Below, piece by piece: positions 22,882 to 34,006 of a stretch of 64,000 nucleotides of DNA. The notes beneath the pieces are model-generated. The model worked only from the letters and a program-made list of their open reading frames with translations, searched no databases and had not been told where the DNA came from. Position 1 is the stretch's first letter. The number at the start of each line of letters is the position of its first letter. The stretch spans positions 13,112,501 through 13,176,500 of the forward strand of contig CM050447.1 of the NCBI GenBank assembly GCA_027563935.2. Reading direction: 5' to 3'. The position numbers and the translations under genes were made by a program. This DNA is from Costus lasius. Taxonomy: Eukaryota; Streptophyta; Magnoliopsida; Zingiberales; Costaceae.

Positions 22882-24517
22882 TGAAAGTGGGGGGAAACCC
22901 TAAGCAGGCGCATATAAAAAATTTTTCTAGGGTTTCATGAAGATCGCATAAGGCATGAATATATGATCAACTTAAAACTTGCAAAGATCAAGTTGTGATC
23001 TTACCATAGCCATTGCTTGGATGGCGACTTGGAAGCAAGAGGGCGAGCGGCTCTCCTCCAAAGCAATCACACACAAGATGGTGGTGGCTTCCTCCCTTGG
23101 CGTGAACCTTGTGCTAGCAAAGCTCTCCAAAGTGTCCTAGTCGCATGAAGGAGATCAGATGTTTTCTTGGCTGGCCGAATACCTTCTTTTCACCCCCGTG
23201 GAGACGAGACACACGAGAGAGATTAAGGCGAGAGAGGCGTTGATGCGGTTTCTATTCGTGGGAAGTGTCATGGCTTCCAAAAATAGTAAGTCATGACTTC
23301 ATACGTTCACGCTTAGTGAACCAATCAAAACACCCCCTTAATTGAACCATGCGTTCACATAAGTGAACCGGTTCAATTGACTTTGGTTCAAAGACCAAAT
23401 CAAACCAAGACATGGTCTAGATCTCATTAAACCAAAAGGCTCAAGATCTAACCACACATCTCTTGATGCTCTTGATCTCACCGATCAAGCATCAATTCTC
23501 TCGATCGAAGCTTACCGATCTCAAGCCCTAATCAATCAAACATGATCAGACCAGATCTCACTTCCAATCAGAGTTTAAACTCCTATAAACTGAATCAGAA
23601 CAATTCAGTCCACACGATCTGACATAAGTAAGCCATATCATCAAATTGTGCGACCCTAAGGGTTTCCTTTAAATGTCGGTAACGATAACTTACGTTATCA
23701 CGAACAGAGAGGGGTATCTAGCAACACATCACTGTCTCCCGATATAAAGGAAAGAGTCTTCCAAGACTACACCCAAACCATAGCACAAGTGTGAACCCAA
23801 GTCACATGACATATGTGTTTCCTTTGCCACTGGATGTTCTTATTAGACAAGCGTGTCAAGCCTGTAATTCCAATATGATGAGAGTGGTTAGATCAGATGA
23901 ACATAGTCATCTGGGTATGGCCATACACTTTCTCAACCATCTCATCCAGGGGGCCCCTTTAGAACATCACACTCCAAACAAGGAGAAGGCAATCCTATAT
24001 CTATCACTAGTGCCCTAACATGACTCATGTTCATTATCCAAGATAATTTATAACCATTATATTTCAAATGATATTGAACTACCTCAAGACAATGCCAATC
24101 ATCATTTAGAAACACAAGTGATCTCAAGTCAGAGGAAATATGCCACTTGTTTGCATACAAGGATTATTCACATTGTGACAAACAATTGAATATCCTAAGT
24201 ACGGTCAGTCCAGTACATCCAATGTACCTATGAGTCTACATCTTATTCCATGCTCGAAGCATCCCGTAAGATTAGAACACATATTAGTCTCAATCATATC
24301 AAGGCTGTCTCATGTTCACCAAGATATCTCGACTAAGGACAATACTGCATGTCAGCCAAGCTGAACACCATTGAGACATTATTCAGAAGTATACATATAG
24401 TAGCAGATAATGCAACAACCTGAATAACAACCATTGCCTTTATAAACATAGAGTTTATACATGATACTGATAACAACCCAAGGCCTCAAACATTAGCCTT
24501 AAGGGCATACCCCAACA
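22882..24517 (-). mobile_element. Solo LTR (probably Ty1/copia) inside element B
   Basis: On the minus strand it starts TGTTGGGGTATGCCCTTAAG at 24517 and ends CCCCACTTTCA at 22882. It is flanked by a perfect 5-bp duplication ACCCG (22877-22881 and 24518-24522). At 1636 bp it has no internal coding sequence and no second LTR, so it arose by LTR-LTR recombination. It landed precisely in one of the GGTGAACCC palindromes of B. The superfamily is inferred from the TGTTGGGG start. Confidence 0.82.
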
Positions 24518-24522
24518 ACCCG

Positions 24523-25795
24523 GCAGGGTTCACCCGTGAAGTACACTGTGCAACCTGACGACATCGCCACCTTCTCCTCTCACGTATACGACATTGCATA
24601 GAGAACTATGCAACATTTTAGAGCGGGTGAGCTGTCTTTACTACAACTTCTGTTTGGTTGTTATATTCTGACTCTATGGATTTGTTATGACACTTATTTG
24701 TGGATATTGGTTTTGATATTGGCATTGTATCTTATATGCCACTATTCGTGGGCCTAGTCTACATCTACAGGCCCCACTCTCTGCGTGTATAACACATATT
24801 TGAACCACTTGCTTTCCACTCTAGTGCTATGCTATAACCCTCTTTACATGTTACATGATGTGTGGATCTATGTGAGCTTTCATGAAGTTGTTTTTAAAGA
24901 CATATATTGCAAATTTTGTGATGCAAAATTCATTGTTGACTTGTCATGATAGTCTTGTCTAATGATAGCTTTGAAAAACTCTTAAAGTTAAATGCATGAT
25001 TGGTTGGAATTTATCAAGACATGTTGAATGTAGTACTTGTTGGAAATTTACTCAATAGTCATGTCAATATATTCTATGAATTAGAAATTTTCTAATTGGA
25101 TTATTTTTAGGTTGTTCATTTAGTGGGTCAAGCATTTTTATGATTCTTCAATTGATTTTGGTTTGCAATTTACATTCGATACATATCAGGATACATAATC
25201 TCTTTTCAAACTTTGAATTCCTTTCTATTATTGGGGAAACACTGCATTTGTTAAAAGAAAGGATATGTTGATTTCTATTATCATAAAAGAAAAAAAATCA
25301 CACTTAGATTCCTCTACTTGGCATTGCGAAAAATTGGCAGTGGTACTGAAGGACATGAGTTGAAATCTAAGAAATGTGAATTGAAATAAAGGACTCCTCT
25401 ACTTGGCATTGCGAAAAATTGGCAATGGTACCTAAGGAAATGAGTTGAAGTCTAATGCAATGATCAGTGTTTTGTATCTTGCATTAAACATTTGAGCTAA
25501 CCCCAACATTATGAATTGGAAGGATAGGAATAAGATGAGTGTAGTGTATGCTTGATTGAATCCCATGTTCACTGTTTTCTGAATTGATTGATATCTAGAA
25601 ACTGTGGGACCAAACTGGTGAATGCTTAAGACACTCCTTTTAGTTGATTTCTTCTTATTAGAACTTGGATTGCTAAAGAGTATTTTTCTGAACTTGGGTG
25701 TGAACTTCAACACAAAAGATTATTCTTATACCAAGCATGTATTTCAACTTATTTCATTGCTTGAGGACAAGCAAAGATTTAAGTCGAGGAGTATT
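24523..25795 (+). other. Element B, 3' internal region
   Basis: Non-coding remainder of B between the solo LTR and the 3' LTR. It shares with element C the GCATAGAG-CTATGCAA palindrome followed by a GTGAGCT phrase (near 24600). Also shared is an internal duplication, AGATTCCTCTACTTGGCATTG, repeated at about 25309 and 25394. It ends in the AGGACAAGCAAAGATTTAAG phrase preceding the LTR. The purine tract AAGTCGAGGAG just before the LTR is the likely polypurine primer. Confidence 0.7.
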
Positions 25796-27333
25796 TGATA
25801 CCTTACAATTTAGTAGTGATTTTTACTGATATTCCATGATTAATTTGGGCTTATTTGAATACTTTTACACTCCTTTAAGGCTTGATTGAATCACTCAGTT
25901 TTGAAATCTTTTTGAATAATCTAAGAGCATAGGGTGATTCCTTATGAGAAGACGAAGCTGCCCGTAAAATTTGAGCTTAATCAGAGCTTTTTCTGGACTT
26001 CATGGCCAGGTGAACCCCACGGGGTTCACCCGTGATCTTGCCGAAGGACGTAATTCAGCGCGCGTGTCACTGCCTGGTGATCCCGGCGGGGTTCACCGAT
26101 GATGTCAAAGGTTTCTGAAATCTGCCGCACACTTCACTGGCAGGTGAACCCCATGGGGTTCACCCGTGATTCTGTCTGAAGATACCTGCACAGAAATATG
26201 CCGAGGATTTCACTGGTAGGTGAACCCCGTGGGGTTCACCTGTGATTATTTCGCAACAAATCTACGCCGAGCACTTCACCACCTGGTGAACCCCGCGGGG
26301 TTCACCCGTGATGCTGTCTGGACAGCCCGATAGACACTCGGTTTTTCGCTAATTTCAGGCCTGATTCAAGTCCAAATTTAGCAAGTGAGGATTCTATGGA
26401 AAGCTGATTCGAAGAAAAGGGCAAGGAACATAAAATCCCTAATTCTCGTGCCATATTGGGGGAGCAATCAGGTGACGAATTGGCTGGGGCAGAAGAACAC
26501 GACGATTCGGCGACTTTGAGCGGATTTCTGGAGATTCGATCATCAGAACCTTGTGATCCTTGATTATTTCTTTCGGTTTATCATCTCTTCCCTCTTAGAA
26601 ACCTTTTCCTATGATTTTCTTATGTTTAAAGAGAGGATTTTGAGCGTTGTGACGATGGTTGTAGCGTAAACATATTTTCAGGGCTAGGTTGAAGCCCTCT
26701 GACGATTTTCGTTTGCAACTCATGTATTAATTTTGCTATTTGGACCATATCTTAAGCATATTTCACTTGATGTACTTATTTCTTGATTTGTACTCTGGCC
26801 AAGTATTATCATGTCATAGTTGTTACGGTTCATAACGAGAGTAGGACCGTAACGACCGAACCTCTTTGTGAATCTTGTGAAGGCTCGACACAAAAGTGCT
26901 TGTTCTTCGCTCGAGGGTTCATAATCTACCATGGAACCCATTGGGTTTGTCTAGAACGATCCACCGCGAAAGTAGGAGACGTTATGGGCAAATACCGGGG
27001 TGTACACTCGAAAGAGGGCACCTTGTACCCTAGGGTAGATTCCTTATGCATATCTGTAAATCCAAATAACTGTTATTTATTTCTTAGCACAAATAAAATC
27101 GTCAGAGTGGTGGAAACCTTTGCCCTGATATTTTCTCTCATATATTTTCCCTACTGTAGTTGTTTGATTTCTTGTTTACTGTTTTGCTTAGTTTTAGTTT
27201 TCTACTTCTAAAAACCACGATTTGATCAGCTTAGATTCTAAGAATTAGATTTTCTAGTACTCACCTTGTTCCCTGTGGGAGACAATATCTTTTATATTAC
27301 TTCGACATTTCCGTGCACTTGCGGATCGTGTCA
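25796..27333 (+). repeat. 3' LTR of element B
   Basis: This 1538-bp repeat matches the 5' LTR end to end. Its palindrome array (26005-26312) keeps five units with central dinucleotides that differ between units, against a shortened, damaged array in the 5' LTR. Confidence 0.92.
26005..26312. repeat. Palindrome array in 3' LTR of B
   Basis: Five units of GGTGAACCCC-NN-GGGGTTCACC type lie at about 26010, 26077, 26141, 26219 and 26284, each followed by CCGTGAT, CTGTGAT or CGATGAT. Spacing is about 65-75 bp. The arms are nearly constant (one has GGTGATCCC), while the centre changes (AC, GC, AT, GT, GC). Confidence 0.92.
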
Positions 27334-27338
27334 TATCA

Positions 27339-28345
27339 CAAAAGTTCAGAGAAAGCTTCCTCTGCTTGACATCTATAACTGCCCCGGTGGTAGCTAGGAA
27401 AGGGCGGCCCAAGATAAGTGGTAATCTTGAATTTTCTGACATATCCAAGACTACAAAGTCTACGTGGACAAAGAGTTCCCCGACTTTAATTGGGACATCC
27501 TCTACTATTCCCATTGGGTGGTGTATAGAGCCGTTTGCAAACTGAAGAGCTATAGGTGTGGATTCCAAGCCTCCCAAGTCCAAATTTTTGAACAGGGAGA
27601 GATGCATGATACTCACACTGGCCCCCAAATCACAGAGAGCTCTCTCGAAGGAAAAATTACTGATACTACATGGAATAGAAAAAATGTCAGGATCTTGATG
27701 CTTCGCTGGCATCAGTGAACTGTATTGTCCTGTCAATGCCTTAACCAATCTCTGAGGGCAGGGGATAGGTAGCGTGAGAGGTGGTGAAGGAATAAGGACT
27801 GGTTTTTGCTGGGCCTTAGACTCTATGGGTAGTTCCTCTAAATACTAGGTATCTGAGCTATCAACGTCTGCCTCTCCAACATGACATTCTCTGAGGGACA
27901 CATGTGGAGCTTCCAATTGAGTTCCACTACAAGTCTGAATCGCGTTGCAGTGTTCTCTTGGATTTGCCTTAGCTTGAGAAGGAAGCTTCCCAGAAGGTCG
28001 AGCAGATGAACTGGCCTGTTGGGCAATCTGGTTCTCCATCATCCTTGAATGAGTGAGCAATGAATCCACTTTAGAATTCAATTGCCCCACCGTAGAATTC
28101 AATTGCCTGATAGACTCGTCCACATCTTCATTTCTCTTAGACTGGGTGCTGACGAAGCTCTCAAGCAGTATTTCCAAATTAGACTTCTGTGGTTGATTGA
28201 ATTGTCGCGGTGGAAGTCCAGGTGGTGGCCTAAAGGATGCCTGGGGAAACTGATTGCCAAAAGTTTCCTGGGGAGCCTGATTGTTGAAATTCTGGGGAAT
28301 GGCCTGGTTCTGGTTGTTCCGGTAGGAGAAGTTGGGATGATTTCT
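27339..28345 (-). pseudogene. Element A gag C-terminus and aspartic protease, truncated
   Basis: Reading down from 28345, the frame opens in the Athila-type gag C-terminal region: NHPNFSYRNN, NLEILLESFV, IRQLNSTVGQLNSKVDS, QIAQQASSSARPSGKLPSQ, NPREHCNAI. An in-frame TAG follows at 27845-27847. Then comes a retropepsin-like protease with the active-site motif ALCDLGASVSIM and the flap/C-terminal motif LPLILGRPFLAT. The gag N-terminus is missing because the LTR of element C starts at 28346. The 3' continuation is displaced to 18928-18486 by insertion of B. The protease normally matures gag. Confidence 0.85.
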
Positions 28346-29850
28346 TGACACGCTCCGCAAGTGCACGGATATGTCGCAGTAATACAAAAGATGTCGAATC
28401 CCACAGGGAGCAAGTTGAGTACTAGAAAGTCCGAGTCCTAATATCTAGGCGAGTCGAAACGTGGGTTTGAGAACAGAAATCGTAAATAAGCAATCACAAA
28501 TACGTCGGTAGAGAAAAGATATGAGAGAGAATTCAGGGCTACGGCTTCCACCACGATGATAATCTTAATCGCACAAGAAAGATATTAGTTATTTGGTTTA
28601 TTGATTTTGCACAAGGAGTCTAACCCTTGGGTACAAGGTGTCCTCTCTCGAGTGATACACCCCGGTGTTCATTTTAGACCGACCTCCTACTCTCGCGGTG
28701 GATCGTTCTAAGACGAACTCAATGAGTTCTATGGCAGACTACAAAATCCACGAGCGAAGACCAAGCACTCTCGTGTCGAGGTCTCGCAAGTTTTACTAAG
28801 AGATTCCACCGTTACGATCCTTCTCTCGATATGAATCGTAACGGCTAACACGTGAAAATATTCGGCTAAGATAAAATCACGAAATAAATGCGTCGAAGTA
28901 AAATATGCTCACAAATCTATACCAAATAACGAAAATAGATAGAAAATTTGCAATAAAATTTATCAAAGGGTTTCCACCAAGCCCCGAATTAGGGTTTACG
29001 CTACAATCGTCATTGAAACGCTCAAGATTTCTCTTTTAATGATAGGAAAAGTACAAGAAAATGAAACTAAGGGGAAGGAGATGATGAACCGAAGGAATCC
29101 TGAAGAAATCGTGATGATCGTGTATCTCAATCGCCAAAAATCTCCAAAAATCGCCTCTGTCTCCGTGTTCTTCCGCCCTAGGCCGTTCGTCGTGTGAATG
29201 CTTGATGATTTAGGCAAGAAACTTGGGGCTTTTATATCCTATGTGTTCGCCTCTGAAAGATCTTTCCATAGACACCTTACTTGCCAAATTTGGACTCCGA
29301 ACGGGTGAGAAATCGAAGGAAAACCGAGTGTGGGTTGGGTCGCTCGCGAGCCTGGGTTAGAATCGCGGTGAACCCTGCCGGGTTCTCCTGGCTGTGATGT
29401 CTTCTGAGGGTTCGGCTGAAAGAAGCGCGGTGAACCCCGCCGAGTTCACCTGGCCATGATGTGTTCTGGACAGTTTTTCGGCCAAATGGAATTCCGGTGA
29501 ACCTCGCTGGGGTTCACCCGGCCGTGATGTTCTCTGTGAGTTGTTCAGGCTGGCGACTGGGATGGTGAACCCCGTGGGGTTCACCTGGCCGTGATTGTCA
29601 AGCTAACTCCAAATAAGCCCAAATTTGACGGGCAACTTATTTTTCACACAAGAAATCGTCCCGTGGCCTCAGAATATTCAAAATATGTCGAAAAAAGGGC
29701 GTTTTTACCTGAAATTCAATAAAAGTGCCAAAAAGTGAAGATTCCGAAGATATGAAGGAAATAAGGCCATAATGAGTATAAAAGTATCGAAATAAGCCTA
29801 GAATTGACATGAAATAACTATGAAAATCACTACCAAAATGCGATGCATCA
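28346..29850 (-). repeat. 3' LTR of element C
   Basis: This 1505-bp LTR, inverted relative to B, carries four units of the GGTGAACCCC/GGGGTTCACC palindrome at 29355-29600. They are more degenerate than those of B (for example GGTGAACCCTGCCGGGTTCTCC). Confidence 0.85.
29355..29600. repeat. Palindrome array in LTR C
   Basis: Units start near 29369, 29436, 29491 and 29562, each followed by a GGC(T/C)(G/A)TGAT tail. Most arm differences are single transitions. Confidence 0.88.
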
Positions 29851-31095
29851 AAATACTTCAGACTTAAATCTTTGCTTGTCCTCAAGCAATAAAATAAGAT
29901 GAGATACATGATATGTATAAGAACAATCTTTTGTGTCGAGATATACATCCAAGTTAGAAAAATATTTAATCACAATCCAAGATCTAATCAGGAGAAGTCA
30001 AGTGAATGGTTGTTTCAAGTGTTCAACAGTTTGATCCCACAATAACTAGATGCTAAAACAACTTAGTATGCAACGAACATAGGATTCAATCGAGCTTACA
30101 CACAACACTCATGCAATTATAATATTTCCAAATCAAATCGTTGGGGTTACTCAAATATTTTATGTGGAGTATGATATACTGATTATTGCATTAGACTTCA
30201 ACTCATAACCTTAGGTACCATTGCCAATTTTTCGCAATGCTAAGTAGAGGAGTCTTTTTATTAATTTCACTTCACATCCCTTAGATTTCAACTCACATCC
30301 TTCGGTACCACTGCCAATTTTGCGCAGTGCCAAGTAGAGGAATCTAAGGGTGTTGTTGTTGTTTTTTTTTTTACAGCAATTGAGAACATATCCTTTTTGA
30401 CAAATGTAGTGTTTCCCCAACAACAACAAGGAATTAAAAGAATAACTAAGTGAATATGCATCTTGATACGATTCTCATGTAAGTTGCAAGCTTGAGTTGA
30501 TTCAACTATCATATCAATGTTTGACCCACTAATGAACATCTCAAAACTGATCCAAATCACAAAATTTCTAAATCATATAACATATGGACATGATCAAACA
30601 GTATCTCTAACAAGGAGGTATCACTCCAGACTTAATTCTTTGATTATTCCTAACCAATCATGCATTCAACTCAACATTTTCGAAATAGCTATCATAGGCC
30701 AATTCATTCACATAACTCTCAGGGAAACTCATAGAAATGTTCACACAGCAAATATATAAAAAGCATAATCATTATAACATAGTGCGGATGCAAATATGAA
30801 AGATATGTCATACAATCACGAGGTGGGGCCTGAAGATATGGACCAGGCCCACGAATAGAATGACATATAAGATACAATGCCACATAATATCCAACTGTCA
30901 TAGAATAACAGTATCAATCTCCAAAAAGAAACATCAAAACATCAAATCAAATCACTTTGCAGCCACGTGTAGAAATAAAAAAAACAGAGACCGGAGTTAA
31001 GAAAGCTCACCCACTCTAAAATTTTTGCATAGTCCTCTATGCAATACCATGATGTGAGAGGAGTGGATGATGCTGCTGCCGAGGGTGATGGGAAG

Positions 31096-31545
31096 CTACT
31101 TCCTCTTTCGTGAGCGAGAGCCAGAAGCCCTGGAGCTCTTGCTCTTCCCATGTGCACTATAATCTGGCTCGGCCTCCTCGTCAGAAGAGATGTCCATGCG
31201 TGCCATGTTCTCCTCATTGATGAAGGCCAGCCTATCATCCATGTGTGATAGCTTCTCCCAAACAGAACCCATCATCTTGTGTTGCCTTTGCATGTGTGCT
31301 TCCATCGACTCCCATTGCGAAGATTGGTTCTGCTGGATGTAGGTAACAGTGGTGTCCAGGTGATCGATCATCTCCCGCTGATGAAGTTGCTCCTCCTTAA
31401 TTTCCTGCAATACAGACATCATAGAATCATGAGAGGAGGTGTCACCAAAAGAGAATGCTCCCGGTGCTGGTGGCTCTGTGTCTACTGGATCGGGCTGTGC
31501 GTCCTCAACTGGCTGGATGCGCCAGTTTCCACGAACGCGGATAGA
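31096..31545 (-). pseudogene. Element C downstream ORF, C-terminal part
   Basis: The frame is open from the breakpoint at 31545 to a stop at 31096. It contains a coiled-coil-like stretch (SVLQEIKEEQLHQREMIDHL, WEKLSHMDDRLAFI), an acidic patch (SSDEEAEPD) and a basic Ser/Arg-rich tail (SRASGSRSRKRK) that resembles a nuclear localisation signal. By position it corresponds to the downstream ORF of element A. The N-terminal part is lost. Confidence 0.65.
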
Positions 31546-32677
31546 TGTGCGCTCTGGATTTTTACGTGGAAAACCTCCTCAAGTTGAGGAGTAAAAACTA
31601 CGAAACCGAAGTCCGCTCAAAACTTCTACTAAATCAATTAATGGGTTCTACAACTCTTCCTAAATCATCTACAAGCATAACAACATCATCAAGAATAATC
31701 TTGGATTACAAACAAACATCAACACAAAGTTGGTAGAAGTATAGGAGAGGAGAAGAGTTCAGATTTTACCAAGATAATCAGCCTTGGTTCTAGGCTGACT
31801 GCGAGAGATAGAAACCTTAGTTTGACGATCTGACTATTCAGATTGTAGAGCACTGAGTCATGAATCTTCTCCTAAAATTTCAGCCCGGTCAAACGGTGAA
31901 CTTCTTGCCGACGGCTAATATACGTTGGCTGTCCTAAGTTCACAACTTGTCCCTTGAACTTTCTCCTCTCTGTCTTTTTCCTTCACGTCAAGTGGCTCTC
32001 TCACACAATGTCTGCTATGCCTGCTGCATTCTCCCACTCTACAGTGAAATATATATATCCATAAACCTAATAAAACCCTAATGACAATAACACATGTCAA
32101 GGTTATACTTATCCATCCACGATAAGTGTGTAGCAATCCACGTTATCTGTATCCACGCTAAGTGTGCAGCAAGCCACATTATCTGTATCTACAATAAGTG
32201 TGCTGCAATCCATGTTATCTATATCCACGATAAGTGCAGCCCATCCACATTAGTGTCCATCCATGATATGCACAGCATATCCACCATAGGTGCATTCACG
32301 ATATGTATAGCCATATCCACCATAGAGGTGTATCCACGATATGTGCAACATATCCACCATAGGTGTATCCACGATATGTGCAGCCATATCCACCATAGAG
32401 TGTATCCACCATAGGTGCAGCATATCCACCATAGGGTGCAGCATATCCACCATAGGTGCAGACCATCCACCATAGGTGCAGCATATCCACCTTAGTGGCT
32501 ATCCTCGATTTAGGCTGCATGTCCACGATATGAGCCATCCACGATCTAGGCTATTTCATCCACAATGTGAGCTAGTCACAATCTGGGCTGCTTCATCCAC
32601 GTGGGCATGATCCAATCTATCCTCCACATGGGTATGAACTGAGCCATTCTCCACATAGGAGAGAAACTCACCCAACA
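31546..32677 (-). mobile_element. LTR of an unplaced retrotransposon (copia-like), containing a minisatellite
   Basis: On the minus strand it begins TGTTGGGTGAGTTTCTC at 32677. Near its 3' end it contains GAGGAGGTTTTCCACGTAAAA, a phrase typical of copia LTR 3' ends, and it terminates around CAGAGCGCACA. Flanking 5-mers are ATAGA (31541-31545) and ATAAA (32678-32682), a near-match only. The sequence beyond 32682 does not resume element C, so it may be one LTR of a rearranged element instead of a clean solo LTR. Confidence 0.55.
32098..32560. repeat. Degenerate minisatellite (ATCCACCATAGGTGCAGCAT type)
   Basis: Short units built on TATCCACCATAGGTG and TATCCACGATATGTGCAG repeat over about 460 bp, with unit length near 17-35 bp. 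All overlapping ORFs here (WWICCTYGGY-like) are by-products of the repeat. Confidence 0.9.
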
Positions 32678-32682
32678 ATAAA

Positions 32683-33612
32683 ATCATGTTTAGAAGGGGA
32701 CAAACAAAAAATAAGAGAGGAAAACTAGAAAAAAATTGAGAAGGAAAATAGTCTTATTTAATTTCTGCCCAAATCTGGCAAAAAATTGGATCTGCCCTTC
32801 TAATGTTTATTTTTACCTTTCTTTTTTTTTATATCAGTCTCCTTCTCGTGCTTCTATTGCAACCTTCTTCACCGTTGTCGTTGTCATCATCGTCGTTGCC
32901 GTCGACGTTATTGTCGTGGGCCAGCCCGGGATAGCGCCATTGAAGAGTAAGTCAAAGGTGAGTGTGCGCAGGGTGTCGAGCGGCGTCACGCCACCGTGCA
33001 TGCCTCGTCGAGCCCGCGAGGTAGTTGACGTCGGCGGTGCCGAGCTCTAGCAGGGGCCTTGACGACCTCGTAGCTGCAGTACTAGACGATGCAGTATACT
33101 TAATTTTATAAGAAAAAAAGTCAAATATACTTAATTTTGGGTAAGATTGTACTATTTATATTAATTTTGAGTAAGATTATACTATTTCGAAGGTTCTATT
33201 TAATTTTTTATATATATAAAAATAGAAAGATATGAGTGTGTTTATCAATTTTTTTATTTTTTTATTTCATTCTAAATAAATATTAAGAGAGAAAATCTAA
33301 TTGTTTTCTCTTTATTCTTACTTTCCTTTCTTTTCATTATTGAGAAATAAAAACCAATTGCAGTTTCCTAATTACATGAGATATTTTGTGTTATAATAAA
33401 TTTTAAAATAAAAATAAAATATTTTACTTAAATAATTATTTGATTTAAATGTTACCCATTTAATAAGCTAATGCTTATGTTTTCCTTTTAATTGATTATT
33501 TTCAATCCTAGCAGATTGAATTAATCAGCCAATTGATTTCTCAATCGGCCAAATTCAATTCTAATTAATCAGCCGTCACTATCCGCTTGTCAGCCTTTCC
33601 TCAACCGATTAA
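32683..33612. other. AT-rich DNA around a gene fragment
   Basis: This interval contains the BOP-like fragment (32915-33084) and otherwise AT-rich sequence without recognisable features up to the Harbinger-like element. Confidence 0.7.
32915..33084 (-). pseudogene. Fragment of a BLADE-ON-PETIOLE/NPR1-like ankyrin gene
   Basis: Reading the minus strand in pieces gives YCSYEVVKA, then after a +1 shift LLELGTADVNYLAGST, then after another shift and a gap GGVTPLDTLRTLTFDLLF and NGAIPG. These are successive pieces of the ankyrin-repeat region of BTB-ankyrin NPR1/BOP-type co-regulators. The helix that should separate the second and third pieces (about 30 residues) is deleted. GC content is far above the surrounding DNA. 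It is a short, broken copy with at least two frame disruptions, probably carried here by a transposable element. Identification is by motif memory. Confidence 0.6.
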
Positions 33613-34006
33613 GGGCCTATTTGGATTCACAACTTTCCAGCTTCTGCTGGTACGCCCAACTACTTTTAGTCAACCTGAGCGTTTGGTAAAACAGCTTCTC
33701 AGTTTGAAACTGAGAAGCTGTACTGTTTTCGACAAGCTGTAGGGACCAACTTTTCCAGCTTTTCAGCCCGTTTACGCATTTATGCTTTTCTCCCCCATTC
33801 ACGAATTCGTATACTCCTCTCGTTCCAGATCGGCGAGAGGCTACGGTAGACCTGCAGCGCCCCTCCCAGAAGCTTCTCGGCAATTGGCGACAGACCATTG
33901 ATTGGACGCATGCAACCGCCCCTGGCTGACCCCGCCTCCCTTCTAAACCAAAGCATTTCATTCTTCCTGCGAAGAGACCTTGAACAAAAGCAAATGCTTC
34001 TTACTC

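Larger units (their letters stand above)
18934..27333 (+). mobile_element. Element B: complete Athila-type Ty3/gypsy LTR retrotransposon, non-autonomous
   Basis: Two LTRs (18934-20423 and 25796-27333) begin TGATACCTTACAA and end GTGTCA. The 5-bp flanks are identical: TATCA at 18929-18933 and 27334-27338. The primer-binding site at 20430 starts TGGCGCCGTTGCCGGGGA, complementary to plant tRNA-Asp, as is usual for Athila/Tat elements. The interior has a gag ORF and a short downstream frame. I find no protease, reverse transcriptase or integrase. It is inserted in the gag-pro ORF of element A and is itself split by a solo LTR at 22882-24517. The LTR pair differs at scattered bases and by loss of one palindrome unit, so the insertion is not very recent. 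Confidence 0.92.
28346..31545 (-). mobile_element. Element C: Athila-type element of the same family as B, 3' LTR plus partial interior
   Basis: The LTR is 28346-29850: minus strand starting TGATGCATCGCATTTTG and ending GTGCACTTGCGGAGCG then TGTCA. The interior upward of 29851 matches the 3' interior of B in reverse, including the AGGACAAGCAAAGATTTAAG phrase, the TTGGCA(T/C)TGCG duplications and the GCATAGAGGACTATGC palindrome. It lacks its own gag, PBS and 5' LTR. The interior is broken at 31545 by another LTR. The 5-bp flank TTTCT before 28346 has no partner that I can find. Confidence 0.78.

Noticed and set aside
32219..32538. Trp/Tyr/Gly-rich ORFs (WWICCTYGGY-like) and apparent repeat protein
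   Set aside because: Direct translation of the minisatellite in several frames.
32098..32560. Possible CRISPR-like array from the regular repeats
   Set aside because: Plant nuclear DNA, with units that are degenerate and contiguous, without unique spacers of constant length.
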